DNA of 64,000 nt from Arthrobacter sp. FW306-07-I (GCF_021800405.1 NZ_CP084550.1:3906001-3970000); one strand, 5' to 3'. Positions 26,334-35,517 are shown, numbered from the stretch's first letter. Numbers and translations are program-made. Notes: generated from the letters alone by a model not told the origin.

Positions 26334-27338
26334 CAGCTCCGCATGTGCCCGCTCGACGACCACGGAGTGGTCTACTTTGCCTGATTGTCCGGTCAGCCAC
26401 TGGCGGTAACTACTGGCGAGTGTGTCGTTGCGTAGGAGTCCCCGTTCCAGGAGGGAAATTTTCGAGGGCCATTGGCCGAGCGCGTGAGCTGCCGTTGAGA
26501 TGGTGCAACCGAGTGTGGTGCGCATTTGGCGGAGGTCAGAGTTGTCTGGTGCTGGCTGGGGGTTGGTGATCTGGCGGTAAATCTCCCGCGCTGCGTAGCG
26601 TTTGAGGCAGCGCATGATTTCCCGTTTACTCTTCCCCTCCGCGGTGCGTTTGGCCACGTACTCCTTGGTCCTCTGACACGATGCCATCCGGACCAGGACC
26701 ACTTGATAGAGGGCGTGATTGGCGTTGCGGTCCCCGCCGCGGCTGAGCCGGTGGCGGGTTGTCTTGCCTGACGATGCCGGCACGGGAGCGACGCCGACTA
26801 GCGAAGCGAACTGGGCCTCGTTTCCCAACCGGTCCGGGTTGTCCCCCACGGTGACCAGGAGCTGACTGGCTACGTCCGTGCCGACACCGGGCAGGTCGCA
26901 GAGCATCGGGGCGTAGGCGTCGATGATTTCCTGGAGCGCTGCGTCCGCGGCGGCGATCTCTGCGGCCAGGGACTGGCAGCGCGTGGCGAGGGCTTTCAGC
27001 GTCAGGAGGGTCACGTACTCCGGCTCAGCAGTGTGTCCCGAAGGTCTCGTGCGCTGCAGGGCAGTGATCAGCGCGGACGTGGCCAGTGCCCGGTATTTCG
27101 CCCGGAGTTTGTCTGGGGCTGAAACGAGGAGGCCTTTGATCTGGTTGATTGCCGCGGTGCGGGCCTTGATCGCGGAGGCACGGCCGGCACGCAGGATGCG
27201 CAGGCATTCAACGGGCCCGTCCTTGGCCTTCGGGACCGACGTCGCCCGTCCCTCGAGCACCGACTTTGCAGCCTGGTAGGCGTCCAAGGGGTCGGACTTG
27301 CCCTTCAGTCGCCGCGCAGCCCGGTTCGGGCGGTTCAC
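26202..27338 (-). pseudogene. IS110-family recombinase E, C-terminal part
   Basis: The 378-codon frame starts at a GTG overlapping the stop of the N-terminal frame as GTGA. It carries the DEDD Asp pair (LKGKSDPLDAYQAAKS) and the Tnp domain (FASLVGVAPVPASSGKT). A C-terminal helix-turn-helix-like extension (TISTAAHALGQWPSKISLLERG) also occurs in some actinobacterial IS110 proteins. The last 40 or so residues run past the element into the neighbouring gene on the other strand, so the natural stop seems lost. Without the N-terminal Asp and Glu it is not complete. Confidence 0.8.
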
Positions 27339-27589
27339 TCCAACACTGTCAGCCCGGCGGCCCGGAGAGTTCGGGCGAGCTCGGCGCCGTAGGAGCCTGT
27401 TCCTTCGACACCGACGGCGGTGACAGTGCCGTAATTGGTGATGAAGTCCACGATTTTCCTGTATCCGGATCCTACGGCCAGGAATTCCCTGTCCGCGAGG
27501 GGTTTGCCGTGTTCGTTGATCACAGCCACATGATGTGTGTCAGCGTGGGTGTCGATACCCGCGATGACTTTGATTGCCTCGTTTGCCAA
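27335..27589 (-). pseudogene. IS110-family recombinase E, N-terminal part
   Basis: The 84-residue frame has the first DEDD Asp (AGIDTHADTHH) and Glu (VGVEGTGSYG) and ends at TGA exactly where the next frame begins. Joining the frames as LTVLE-VNRPN would need one more G (GAGTGAAC versus GAGGTGAAC). That points to a one-base deletion or a -1 frameshift site. Either the element is dead or two chains are made by stop-start coupling. Confidence 0.78.
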
Positions 27590-27599
27590 GATGGAAATT

Positions 27600-27810
27600 G
27601 CCCCTCAGTTGCGTCGAATGCTGATTGATCGGGCGCGGGCCAGGTGGGCAGACAAAACGGTAATGGGACTGGTCGTATCAGGCTCCTATGAGGTCATGTC
27701 CGCCTGGCTCGACACCCCTTTTAACGGACCTTGAGCCGGCGGACAGATCGTCGGGAAGACAGTGCCGCCTGGTACGTCAGTTTTTGGCTGGGTCACGCCG
27801 GCTCAAGGAC
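27600..27810 (-). ncRNA. Candidate bridge RNA region of IS110 element E
   Basis: The non-coding region upstream of the split recombinase contains CCTTGAGCCGGCG (27729-27741) and its exact reverse complement at 27796-27808. These arms enclose 54 bases. The size and position suit an IS110 left-end guide RNA. No second copy is available here for comparison. Confidence 0.35.
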
Positions 27811-27826
27811 TGTTCCAGTATTACCG

Positions 27827-27871
27827 TTTTGGCTGCTGTCCTGACGGATTGTACGTGTCCGCTCCGGCCGG
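27827..27871. repeat. Dispersed repeat, copy 2
   Basis: It matches 23351-23393 (GCTGCTGTCCTG, GTACGTG, CCGCTCC). It immediately follows the inverted repeat of IS110 element E. Confidence 0.55.
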
Positions 27872-28017
27872 TATAGCCCCTCCTTCGTCGGGGCCTGCGG
27901 TGCGCGAATTTCCCTGCGGCGCTCCTAATTCGTAGTTAAGCGGCTTCCAGGTGACCAGGTGGTGGGGCTCTTCCCGGGGCTGTCTTGTTGGGGTTCTGTG
28001 GGGGAGTTACCGGTGGT

Positions 28018-28246
28018 GACGCCTTCGGCGCTCTTGGATCTTGGAATCCTCGACGCAGAGCGGCGCGGTCACCGGCGGCCCCACCGCGGGACTCCCAGAT
28101 GTGACCGCAAATCGCTTCCGGCGGGACCAGGTCAGCTGGCCCCGCCGGAAGCTGTTATCGGGGTTCCCGCGGTGGCAGCGCTGCTGCGACGCCTCCGGCG
28201 CTCTTCGGTCCTTGAACCCTCGACGAAGAGCGGCGCGTAACGGCGG
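28018..28246. repeat. Direct repeats enclosing nested palindromes
   Basis: Two near-identical copies of about 60 bases (28018-28078 and 28188-28246, with GGCGCTCTT, CCTCGACG and AGAGCGGCGCG) flank nested inverted repeats. The outer arms are CCACCGCGGG (28081-28090) and CCCGCGGTGG (28166-28175). The inner arms are GCTTCCGGCGGG (28114-28125) and CCCGCCGGAAGC (28141-28152). A further GGTTCCGCCGCC hairpin follows near 28307-28335. There is no gene here. It could be a replication or partition site of the former plasmid. Confidence 0.65.
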
Positions 28247-28404
28247 ATTCACGCCGCAGGCCCCCCGGACCGGGCCGGCCAATGCTTCGGTGTTGTTGCC
28301 GGCCAGGTTCCGCCGCCCGCGTGGCGGCGGAACCCCCGACTGATGGCGTGGTACTTGGTTCTCGTGGTGGCGTGCAGGCTGCGGGATGACCCCTTCCTTC
28401 TCCG

Positions 28405-28545
28405 GGAGCCGTGGAGCTCTTGGTTAGACCGGGGCGCCCGAAGTGGACTCGTTTCACGAACGGCTGGTGAGATGGCAGACCTTCGAGTCTTGGAATTAGG
28501 GCGCTGCGTGATCCGAACTGGCACACCCCGAGAACAGAACACACC
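28405..28545 (+). ncRNA. Candidate bridge RNA of IS110 element B
   Basis: It aligns with 14615-14755 through fixed blocks (GAGCTCTTG, CACGAACGGCT, GTGAGATGGC, GGAATTAGG) broken by variable segments. It sits 20 bases before the recombinase start. The guide role is inferred from the IS110 family. Confidence 0.5.
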
Positions 28546-28566
28546 CTTGACTGCGAGGAGCACAGA

Positions 28567-29796
28567 TTGGACCTCTACTGCGGGATCGACTGGGCCGAAG
28601 GCCACCATGACATCGCTATTATCGACAGCGCCGGCGAGCTGCTGGCCAAACGCCGGATCACCGACGACGCCGCCGGCTACCGGGACCTGATGGAATTGCT
28701 CGCCGACCATGGGGACACACCCCAGGACCCCGTCCCGGTGGCGATCGAAACCAGCCAGGGCCTGCTCGTCGCGGCCCTGCGCGCCGGCGCCCGGAAAATC
28801 TATGCGGTCAATCCGCTCTCCGCCGCCCGCTACCGCGACCGGCACGGGGTCTCGAAGAAGAAGTCCGACCCGGGCGATGCCCTGGTGCTGGCGAACATCC
28901 TGCGCACCGACGCCCATGCGCACCGCCCCCTGCCGGCCGACACCGAGCAGGCGCGGGCGATCACCGTCCTGGCCCGCGCCCAGCAGGACGCGGTCTGGGC
29001 ACGCCAGCAGACCGCCAACCAGCTCCGCTCCGTGCTGCGCCAGTTCTACCCGGCCCTCCTACAGGCCGGCGCGGTCTGGCAGAACGGCCTTACCCGCCCT
29101 GAAATCAGGGAACTGCTGCGCATCGCCCCCACCCCGGGCACGGGCGCACGGCTCAGCACCGCCCGGATCGAAACCGCCCTGCGCCGCGCGGGACGGTCCC
29201 GCGGCATCACTGCCCAGGCCCAGCGGATCAAAACCATCTTCCGCGGCGATCACGCCCGCCAGCCCCAGGCCGTCGAAGACGCCATGGGCCAGCAGGCCGC
29301 CGGCCTGCTGCTTCTCCTCGACGCCGCCTGCCAGGCCGTCGACCAGCTCGGCGCCGCCGTCGAGGAAGCCTTCCTCACCCACCCCGACGCCCAGATCCTG
29401 CTCAGCTTCCCCGGGATCGGAAACCAGCTCGGAGCCCGGCTCCTGGCCGAAATCGGAGACGACAGGCAACGGTTCGCAGACGCCCGCGCCCTGAAGGCCT
29501 ACGCCGGCTCCGCACCCATCACCAGAGCCTCGGGCAAGAAGAAATTCGTCGGCCGCAGATTCGTCAAGAACGACCGCCTCAGCACCGTCGGCTACATGTG
29601 GGCACTGTCCGCCCTCACCGGATCCCCAGGCGCCAAAGCCCACTACAAACGCCGCCGCGCAGCCGGGGACTGGCACGCAGCAGCCCAACGCAACCTCTTC
29701 AACCGCCTCCTCGGCCAACTCCACCACTGCCTCACCACCAACACCCAATTCGACGAAACCACAGCCTTCACCCCACCCGCAGAGCTCGCTGCTTGA
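28567..29796 (+). CDS. IS110-family DEDD recombinase B
   Basis: The 409-residue recombinase starts at TTG with GAGGAGCAC just upstream. DEDD motifs are GIDWAEGHHD, AIETSQG and KSDPGDALVLANIL. The Tnp domain carries LKAYAGSAPITRASGKK and the conserved end RRRAAGDWHAAAQRNLFNR. It is intact. Compared with recombinase A it is higher in GC and differs at many positions, so the two are related but not recent duplicates. Confidence 0.93.
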   Translation: MDLYCGIDWAEGHHDIAIIDSAGELLAKRRITDDAAGYRDLMELLADHGDTPQDPVPVAIETSQGLLVAALRAGARKIYAVNPLSAARYRDRHGVSKKKSDPGDALVLANILRTDAHAHRPLPADTEQARAITVLARAQQDAVWARQQTANQLRSVLRQFYPALLQAGAVWQNGLTRPEIRELLRIAPTPGTGARLSTARIETALRRAGRSRGITAQAQRIKTIFRGDHARQPQAVEDAMGQQAAGLLLLLDAACQAVDQLGAAVEEAFLTHPDAQILLSFPGIGNQLGARLLAEIGDDRQRFADARALKAYAGSAPITRASGKKKFVGRRFVKNDRLSTVGYMWALSALTGSPGAKAHYKRRRAAGDWHAAAQRNLFNRLLGQLHHCLTTNTQFDETTAFTPPAELAA

Positions 29797-29849
29797 CTTC
29801 CTAAACACGTGAGATGTCTTCGTCGCTGATTTCCTCCGGGAATTTCCCG

Positions 29850-30062
29850 CCCCTTGCCCTGCGGGTAGACAGGCCTCCGTCGGCCACAGCTCCGCAAGCT
29901 CCGCCAGCAGCCAAAACAACAAGGGGGGAGAGGGGATGCTGGCCGGTCACCAAAGCCGCCCCGGGCGACAACAGGGTTCGCGCCCGCACCCATTTCCACC
30001 CGCTTGACAGACATAGAAGCGTCGGGGGAGAGGGGAGCTGGTCGGTCACCATTGGTCGCCCC
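29850..30062 (+). repeat. Leader repeats upstream of parB
   Basis: One full copy (29850-29962) and one shorter copy (30026-30062, GAGAGGGGAGCTGGTCGGTC) of the dprA leader lie before parB. The last copy ends 35 bases before the start codon. Confidence 0.68.
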
Positions 30063-30096
30063 ACCCACCCAACTTCTCGGCAAGAAGGACAAAAAC

Positions 30097-31035
30097 ATGA
30101 ACGCAACACCTACGCTTGAAATGCTCGACCCGGCCACCCCGACCGTGGACATCAACGTCCGCAAGGACGCCGCCCTCACGGCTGACTTCGTCGCCAGCAT
30201 CAGAGAACACGGGGTGATGGAACCGGTCATCGCCCACCGCAAGGACGACGACACCGTCCACGTTCTGATGGGTCAGCGCCGCACCCGGGCCGCAGTCGAA
30301 GCCGAACGGCCTCTCATCCCGGTGCTGATCATCGACTCGCCCGAGGAAGCCGAGCGCATCGTCACGCAGGTCGTGGAGAACATCCAGCGCGCCCAACTCA
30401 CCGAAGCGGACGAAGCTGACGCCTACCACCAGCTGTCACTGATCGGCGTCCCCGCGGACGCGATCGCCAAGAAGACCGGCAGGACCAAGGACAAGGTCGA
30501 AAACGCGCTCAAAGCCAAGGCATCCACCACCGGCACCAAGGCCCTCGAGAGCGGCTATACACTCGACATGGCCTTGGTGATGACCGAGTTCGAAGGAGAC
30601 CAGGACGCAATCGAGGAACTCGAATCCGTGATCCGGGACGAACCGCAGTACTTCGACCACATCGCCCAAAAGCTCCGCGATGACCGGGAATCCAAGGCTC
30701 AGCTTTCCGCCCTGATCGAAGAACTCATCGCCCAGGGCAAAGCCATCGTTGAGGACGCCGGACACTACGCCGAGGAGGAAAACCTCTACGTCTCAGCGGC
30801 CAAACGCCCGGATGGGGAACCGGCCACCGACGAGGACGCCAACGCCTACATCATCAGCACCAACTACCAAGGCAAGCACACGGCCAAGCCCGTCATCAGC
30901 GACTGGAAGGAACTTGGCTTTACCCCGAAGTACGAGCGCTACGACGGCGGCACACAGGCCCAGAAGGGCCCGATGACCGAAGAACAGAAGGCGGAGCGGA
31001 AAACGCTGATCGCCAACAACAAGGCCATGGAATCA
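30097..31035 (+). pseudogene. parB: Plasmid partition protein ParB, N-terminal part, interrupted
   Basis: The ParB/Spo0J N-terminal domain is clear: DINVRKDAALTADFVASIRE, HGVMEPVIAH, LMGQRRTRAAVEAER and VVENIQRAQLTEADEADAYH. A helical DNA-binding middle with IAKKTGRTKDKVENALKAK follows. AAGGA lies 7 bases before the ATG. Family sequence stops near 31035 (IANNKAMES), after which 62 codons of unrelated sequence run to a stop at 31221. The missing C-terminus is found at 35518-35936. No parA is visible in the window. Confidence 0.88.
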
Positions 31036-31096
31036 GTCCTGTTAACTGAACTTCATCGTAGAGTCTGGATCAGGGTTCTCCGGAGAGGCGGTCCTC

Positions 31097-32278
31097 GTGG
31101 ACGAAGTGCGGCTCAAACTGCTCGAGGGACAGATTGGTCTGCTGGCGATAGGCGCGGTAGCCCCAAGAACGGAGGGCCTCTTGCCCTACGTCGTCATCGA
31201 CGACAAGGGGCAAGAGATTGAGGACTTCTCACTGTTCCTCCGTGATCTCGTTCTGAGCGATATGAGCCCTTTGACCGTCCGCTCTTACGGCAACGACTTG
31301 CTCAGGTGGTGGCGCATTCTTGGTCTGCTCGGCAGTGGATGGGAGCAGGCCACCCGTGCGGAGGTCGAGGTCCTCGTGGGGTGGATGCGGTCCGCGGTGA
31401 ATCCCCAGCGGCGGGGGACCGGTAACCGAGGCAGGAATTCGCGCACAGGTAAGCGTCCCTTGGTCGGGGGCTATGCACCGGCAACGATCAATCACGCCCT
31501 TTCGGTGATTTCGTCGTTTTACTCCTACCACGCACGCTTCGGTCGTGGACCATTGATAAACCCGGTTCCTGAGGCTGCCGGGCGGAGACGCATGGTTCAT
31601 CGAGGCCGGACCGAAACAGCACCACGAGTAAATCGGGCTCCTTTGCGGCAGAAGAAGTCCGAATGGCTACCCCGTTCCATCCCGGATGACCTTTTCGACG
31701 ATTTGATGGAGGCTCTGCGGACCAGCCGTGATCGTGCCCTGGTAAGTATGTATGTGTCCTCCGGGGCTCGCGCGAGTGAGCTGCTCGGCGTCCACGGCGA
31801 TCAGATCGACTGGTCTGGGCAACGCGTATGGGTCGTATCGAAAGGATCCCGTGTCCTGGAACCGGTGCCTGTCTCACCGGAGTCCCTGCAGTATCTGACC
31901 ATGTACTTCCATGAGCACGGAGTTCCCGGGCCAGATGAATTGATTTGGCGGGCGCTCCACGGCAAACCGCGGCCTTTGACGTATCACGCTGCCCGGCGAA
32001 TGCTGCAACGGGTGAATGCCGTGCTGGGCACAGATTGGTCACTGCATGACTTCAGACACACGACCATCAACCGCATGGTCTCAGACCCGAATCTGACCTT
32101 GCCCGAAATCATGGCCGTAAGCCGACACCGACAAGTCTCCTCGATGGCTCCCTATCTACGGCCTCGGGTCGATGAGGTCTTCCAAAAAGTACAAGAGCAC
32201 ATGGCATCCCCTCGGCCCCAACCAACGCTGACCCCGGGCTACGACCCCGACGACTTCTCAGTGGTGTTCGGTGCCTGA
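31097..32278 (+). CDS. Tyrosine recombinase, first of pair (Tn554 TnpA-like)
   Basis: The 393-residue site-specific recombinase has a SAM-like core-binding domain (about 45-150). The catalytic domain holds Arg in SSGARASELLG, the HDFRHT box (His-x-x-Arg), SRHRQVSS, and the Tyr nucleophile in MAPYLRPR. GTG at 31097 has GGAGAGG upstream. It overlaps the next recombinase by 8 bases, so they are made together. All catalytic residues are present and it is probably active. Confidence 0.88.
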   Translation: MDEVRLKLLEGQIGLLAIGAVAPRTEGLLPYVVIDDKGQEIEDFSLFLRDLVLSDMSPLTVRSYGNDLLRWWRILGLLGSGWEQATRAEVEVLVGWMRSAVNPQRRGTGNRGRNSRTGKRPLVGGYAPATINHALSVISSFYSYHARFGRGPLINPVPEAAGRRRMVHRGRTETAPRVNRAPLRQKKSEWLPRSIPDDLFDDLMEALRTSRDRALVSMYVSSGARASELLGVHGDQIDWSGQRVWVVSKGSRVLEPVPVSPESLQYLTMYFHEHGVPGPDELIWRALHGKPRPLTYHAARRMLQRVNAVLGTDWSLHDFRHTTINRMVSDPNLTLPEIMAVSRHRQVSSMAPYLRPRVDEVFQKVQEHMASPRPQPTLTPGYDPDDFSVVFGA

Positions 32279-34673
32279 GGCCCTTAAACGACCACAACAG
32301 CGGCCGATAAACGCAGCTGTTCCTGGCAGAACCCGGAACCAAACCGTCATCATCGCTGCTCCGGCGGCGCGACCGGAGATTCCGCCATGGCCGCGCGGTG
32401 ACTTGGACACGGCAAGCCCCGAGAGCATCATCGCCTTGACCGACACGATATGGCCCCGCAAGCAGCCACGTGAATCACTGCGCCATCACGGGCTGAAATG
32501 GCTGCTGTCTTATCTCGTGAGGCATGCCGGAAGGACCTGGCAGGAGAAATGGATCTCCTCCGGGTTCAATGATGGTCACCGCAAAATACGTGAGCTGACC
32601 ACGGGAGACTTTCGTTTGGACGGCGAGCTGGGGCATTCGCTGATGTTGCTGTGCTGTCTGCGGGTCATCCGTCCATCGCTGGCAGCGTTCAAGATCAACT
32701 CGTTCTACCGCTACCACGAGCATTTTGAGCAAGCGCAAAACGACCCGGATCTGGACCGCTTCCTGGCCCTCGTTGAACAACAGGACACATCAAATCACTT
32801 TAAACGATGCGCGCGGATGGATGTGGCATCAGCGTTAACGACCCAAGGAATCCGGTTCGCTGATCTGAGCGCGGAAGCGTTGCTGCACTACGCCATCGCC
32901 ACGCGCGAAGGCGGATGGGGCCGTGGCTACGAAACGCACGTCGGTTACCTTGCCTGGCGCGTCATGTCAGAATCCGGGCACTTTCCCGCCCAGGTCCCGC
33001 CAACTCTCCGCGGGGCTATGCGTCCCCCCGCTCAGACGCCAGCTGAGCTGGTCGACAAACACAACATCACCAACCCCGACATCCGCGACGTATTCATTGC
33101 CTACCTGACCCGGCGCAGCCACGACATCGACTTCGCCACCTTGCGGGACCTGGCAGAAGACATTTGCGGGAAGTTTTGGACGGGCCTTCAACAGATCAAC
33201 CCCGGCCAGCCGAATTTTGTCATCTCGCAAGAGCACTACGAAAGCTGGCGGGCCGTGGTTGCCCTCCGCCGCGATGGAAAACCACGCCTTCAGCTCGAAG
33301 CCGTCATGACGAATATCAGGGCCTTCTATCTTGACCTGCAGGGCTGGGCGGCCGAAGAACCAGAACGCTGGGCCCGATGGGTAGCGCCTTGCCCGATCGC
33401 TGGCAGAGAGACCCGGACGCTGGGCAAAGCGGCCCGCCGTGCAAAAGAACGCATGGACGCAAGAATCCGCCTCTTACAGCCAGTACTCCCGGCATTCATC
33501 GCCGCTGCCACAGAACGCAAAGACCACTTCCAAGAACTTCTGAAAGTAGCCAGCGAAACCCCCAAAGACGAGATCATCACCGTCGGAGGGAAGCAGTATC
33601 AACGGCTCTATACCGAAGGAGACGCCCGGCACCGCCGCTTCCATGGAATAGCCAATGTCCGCGTGCTTGATCTGTCCGCCAACCGCAAGATCAACGTGAC
33701 ATTCACCGAGGATGCCGTATTTTGGCAGTGGGCGGCCGTGGAGACCTTGAGGCACACCGGCCTTCGGTGCGACGAACTGCTGGAACTGTCTCAGCTGAGC
33801 ATCCGTCAATACATCCGCCCCAACGGCGAAATCGTCGCACTCCTGGTCGTCGCTCCCTCAAAAAACGATCGGGAACGAGTCATCCCCATGAGCCCTGACC
33901 TTTTCCACGTCATCGCCACAATCATCCGGCGCCTGACCAGAAACAGGGAAGGCGTGCCACTGGCGACTCGATTCAACCCATCGGAAAGAGTCACCAGCGA
34001 GCCCCTGCCATTCCTCTTCCAGCGCACCATCGGACAACGCACCGAAGTGATCAACGCCGGAACGCTCCGAGATGAACTGGCCAAACTCAGCGACGCCGTC
34101 GCCATCGACCATCCCGAGCTGGGCGGTTGCCGCTTCACACCGCACGACTTCCGCCGCCTTCTAGCTACGGACCTGGTCAATAACGGCCTGCCCATCCACA
34201 TCGGCGCCGCACTTCTGGGACACCTCGATATCCAAACAACCCATGGTTACGTCACCGTCTTCCGTGAAGACGTCATCCGGCACTACCAAAAACACCTCAA
34301 CGAGCGCCGCGCCGCCCGTCCAGCACGCGAATACAAATCTCCCACCGAGACCGAATGGGCTGAATTCGAAGAACACTTCGACAAACGCAAAGTCGAGCTC
34401 GGCAATTGCGCCCGGCCCTACGCCACCCCCTGCAAACACGAACACGCCTGTATCCGCTGCCCCATGCTCCACGTGGACCCTGGCATGATCGCCCGGCTCG
34501 ACGAAATCAATACCGATCTCATAGCCCGACGCGAACTCGCCCAAACTAAGGGCTGGTTGGGCGAACTTGAGGGCATCGACCTCACCCTTCAATTCCTCGA
34601 AGAAAAACGCGCCGACGCACAAAGATCAGCCAATCGCGGTCCGACTAATCTGGGCATGCCTGCCATACGGTGA
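32271..34673 (+). CDS. Large tyrosine recombinase, second of pair (Tn554 TnpB-like)
   Basis: The 800-residue protein has a long N-terminal region of about 450 residues. The catalytic domain has Arg in LRHTGLRCDELLEL, the HDFRR box, a His in GAALLGHLDIQTTHGY and a Tyr nearby. The C-terminus carries a cysteine cluster, CARPYATPCKHEHACIRCP, likely a zinc site. Its GTG lies within the end of the first recombinase gene. Large partners of this kind occur in multi-recombinase elements where two enzymes act on one junction. Confidence 0.87.
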   Translation: MPEALKRPQQRPINAAVPGRTRNQTVIIAAPAARPEIPPWPRGDLDTASPESIIALTDTIWPRKQPRESLRHHGLKWLLSYLVRHAGRTWQEKWISSGFNDGHRKIRELTTGDFRLDGELGHSLMLLCCLRVIRPSLAAFKINSFYRYHEHFEQAQNDPDLDRFLALVEQQDTSNHFKRCARMDVASALTTQGIRFADLSAEALLHYAIATREGGWGRGYETHVGYLAWRVMSESGHFPAQVPPTLRGAMRPPAQTPAELVDKHNITNPDIRDVFIAYLTRRSHDIDFATLRDLAEDICGKFWTGLQQINPGQPNFVISQEHYESWRAVVALRRDGKPRLQLEAVMTNIRAFYLDLQGWAAEEPERWARWVAPCPIAGRETRTLGKAARRAKERMDARIRLLQPVLPAFIAAATERKDHFQELLKVASETPKDEIITVGGKQYQRLYTEGDARHRRFHGIANVRVLDLSANRKINVTFTEDAVFWQWAAVETLRHTGLRCDELLELSQLSIRQYIRPNGEIVALLVVAPSKNDRERVIPMSPDLFHVIATIIRRLTRNREGVPLATRFNPSERVTSEPLPFLFQRTIGQRTEVINAGTLRDELAKLSDAVAIDHPELGGCRFTPHDFRRLLATDLVNNGLPIHIGAALLGHLDIQTTHGYVTVFREDVIRHYQKHLNERRAARPAREYKSPTETEWAEFEEHFDKRKVELGNCARPYATPCKHEHACIRCPMLHVDPGMIARLDEINTDLIARRELAQTKGWLGELEGIDLTLQFLEEKRADAQRSANRGPTNLGMPAIR

Positions 34674-34728
34674 TTACGCAGCTGCGATTCAGGACCTGGC
34701 GGGCTACATCTGTCACATTGGGGGAAAT

Positions 34729-35091
34729 ATGAAGTTGGTCATTCTGGTAATTACCGCCTGGGTTTCGACAGGCCTAATCGCCCTGCTCGGAGTCAGTGCC
34801 GGCGCCACCATATGGTTCTACATTGAACCCGTAGTCGATTCCGTGCCGGACCCGGCGAGCTACTTTGTTGCCGTTAGTGCCGGGTTCCTGGCACTGATCC
34901 TGAGTTTTTCAGTCAGTGTCGGGATCAGTGTTCATGCAGCTCGTTTTGCGGGGCCGGCCGACAGCCCGCAAGCTGACAAGAGTGCCGACCTTTTTCTAAG
35001 CCGGCACACGAGTGGGCGCTTCCCCATGGGGCGTCGTTCCTACGAGTCGGCGACGAGTTCCAGCTCGAAGCCATCGGAGTTTACGAGGTAG
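34729..35091 (+). CDS. Small two-helix membrane protein, 3' end overlapping the VOC gene
   Basis: The 120-residue frame has helices at about 4-30 and 42-65. Its ATG follows GGGGGAAAT. The last 17 codons lie opposite the end of the VOC gene and are Ser-rich (SYESATSSSSKPSEFTR), so the natural C-terminus was probably lost at a recombination joint. It sits where a third small gene would be in a Tn554-like element but is not TnpC-like. Confidence 0.5.
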   Translation: MKLVILVITAWVSTGLIALLGVSAGATIWFYIEPVVDSVPDPASYFVAVSAGFLALILSFSVSVGISVHAARFAGPADSPQADKSADLFLSRHTSGRFPMGRRSYESATSSSSKPSEFTR

Positions 35092-35444
35092 GCAGCGTAA
35101 TGGTCCGGACCGTCCGCATTTGGATACTTATCCACGAACAGCGGGCTCCAGCCGTGATGTCCGCTCTCGCCAGCCAAAGCATCAACACTTTCTCGGCTCC
35201 CGGCCTTGAACGCCAAGTGGTTCAGACCTGGCGTCGTGCGCTGATATTCTCGGCTGCTCAGGTCGGGTGATTCTTCAACAACTATGTAGGTGGGACCAAG
35301 CCTCCAGCTGATTCCGCTGCCCCAGTTCTGATAGTTCTCGTATCCCAAGCTGGACAGGATCCAACCCCATTCATTCTTAGCCCGGTTCAGGTTCGGTACC
35401 CACAACTCAATGTGGTGCAGGACGCCTTTGAAGTCATCGTTCAC
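35040..35444 (-). CDS. VOC family (glyoxalase/fosfomycin-resistance fold) protein
   Basis: The 134-residue protein has a single VOC domain: LHHIELWVPNLNRAKNEWGW, LNHLAF and DGFELELVADS supply the usual metal-binding His, His and Glu positions. GTG start; the ribosome-binding site is weak. It is cargo of the element that interrupts parB. Substrate is unknown. Confidence 0.82.
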   Translation of the reverse strand: MNDDFKGVLHHIELWVPNLNRAKNEWGWILSSLGYENYQNWGSGISWRLGPTYIVVEESPDLSSREYQRTTPGLNHLAFKAGSRESVDALAGESGHHGWSPLFVDKYPNADGPDHYAAYLVNSDGFELELVADS

Positions 35445-35517
35445 CTCGCGAGTCTTTCACGAGTCCAGATCCCATCCCGCTTCAGGTCCGCCTCTGACGT
35501 CTCACTTGCAAAGTGCA

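Larger units (their letters stand above)
26340..27810 (-). mobile_element. IS110-family element E (third subgroup, split recombinase)
   Basis: A leftward recombinase divided into two overlapping frames is preceded by a structured non-coding region (27590-27810). The left boundary lies close to the stop of the Mak_N_cap gene. Confidence 0.7.
28400..29800 (+). mobile_element. IS110-family element B
   Basis: It has the same subgroup and left-end plan as element A at 14.6 kb. It lies between the palindromic region and the parB leader. Confidence 0.75.
31036..35517 (+). mobile_element. Two-recombinase element inserted in parB
   Basis: This 4.5-kb segment separates the two halves of parB. It carries two overlapping tyrosine recombinases, a small membrane protein and a VOC protein. 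GAA stands at both joints. The layout recalls Tn554-type elements, which have two or three recombinase genes at one end and cargo behind. No clear terminal inverted repeats are visible. Confidence 0.72.

Noticed and set aside
35412..35517. Start of the parB 3' fragment frame as a separate gene
   Set aside because: The first 35 codons are element sequence opposite the VOC gene start; similarity to ParB begins only at about 35518.
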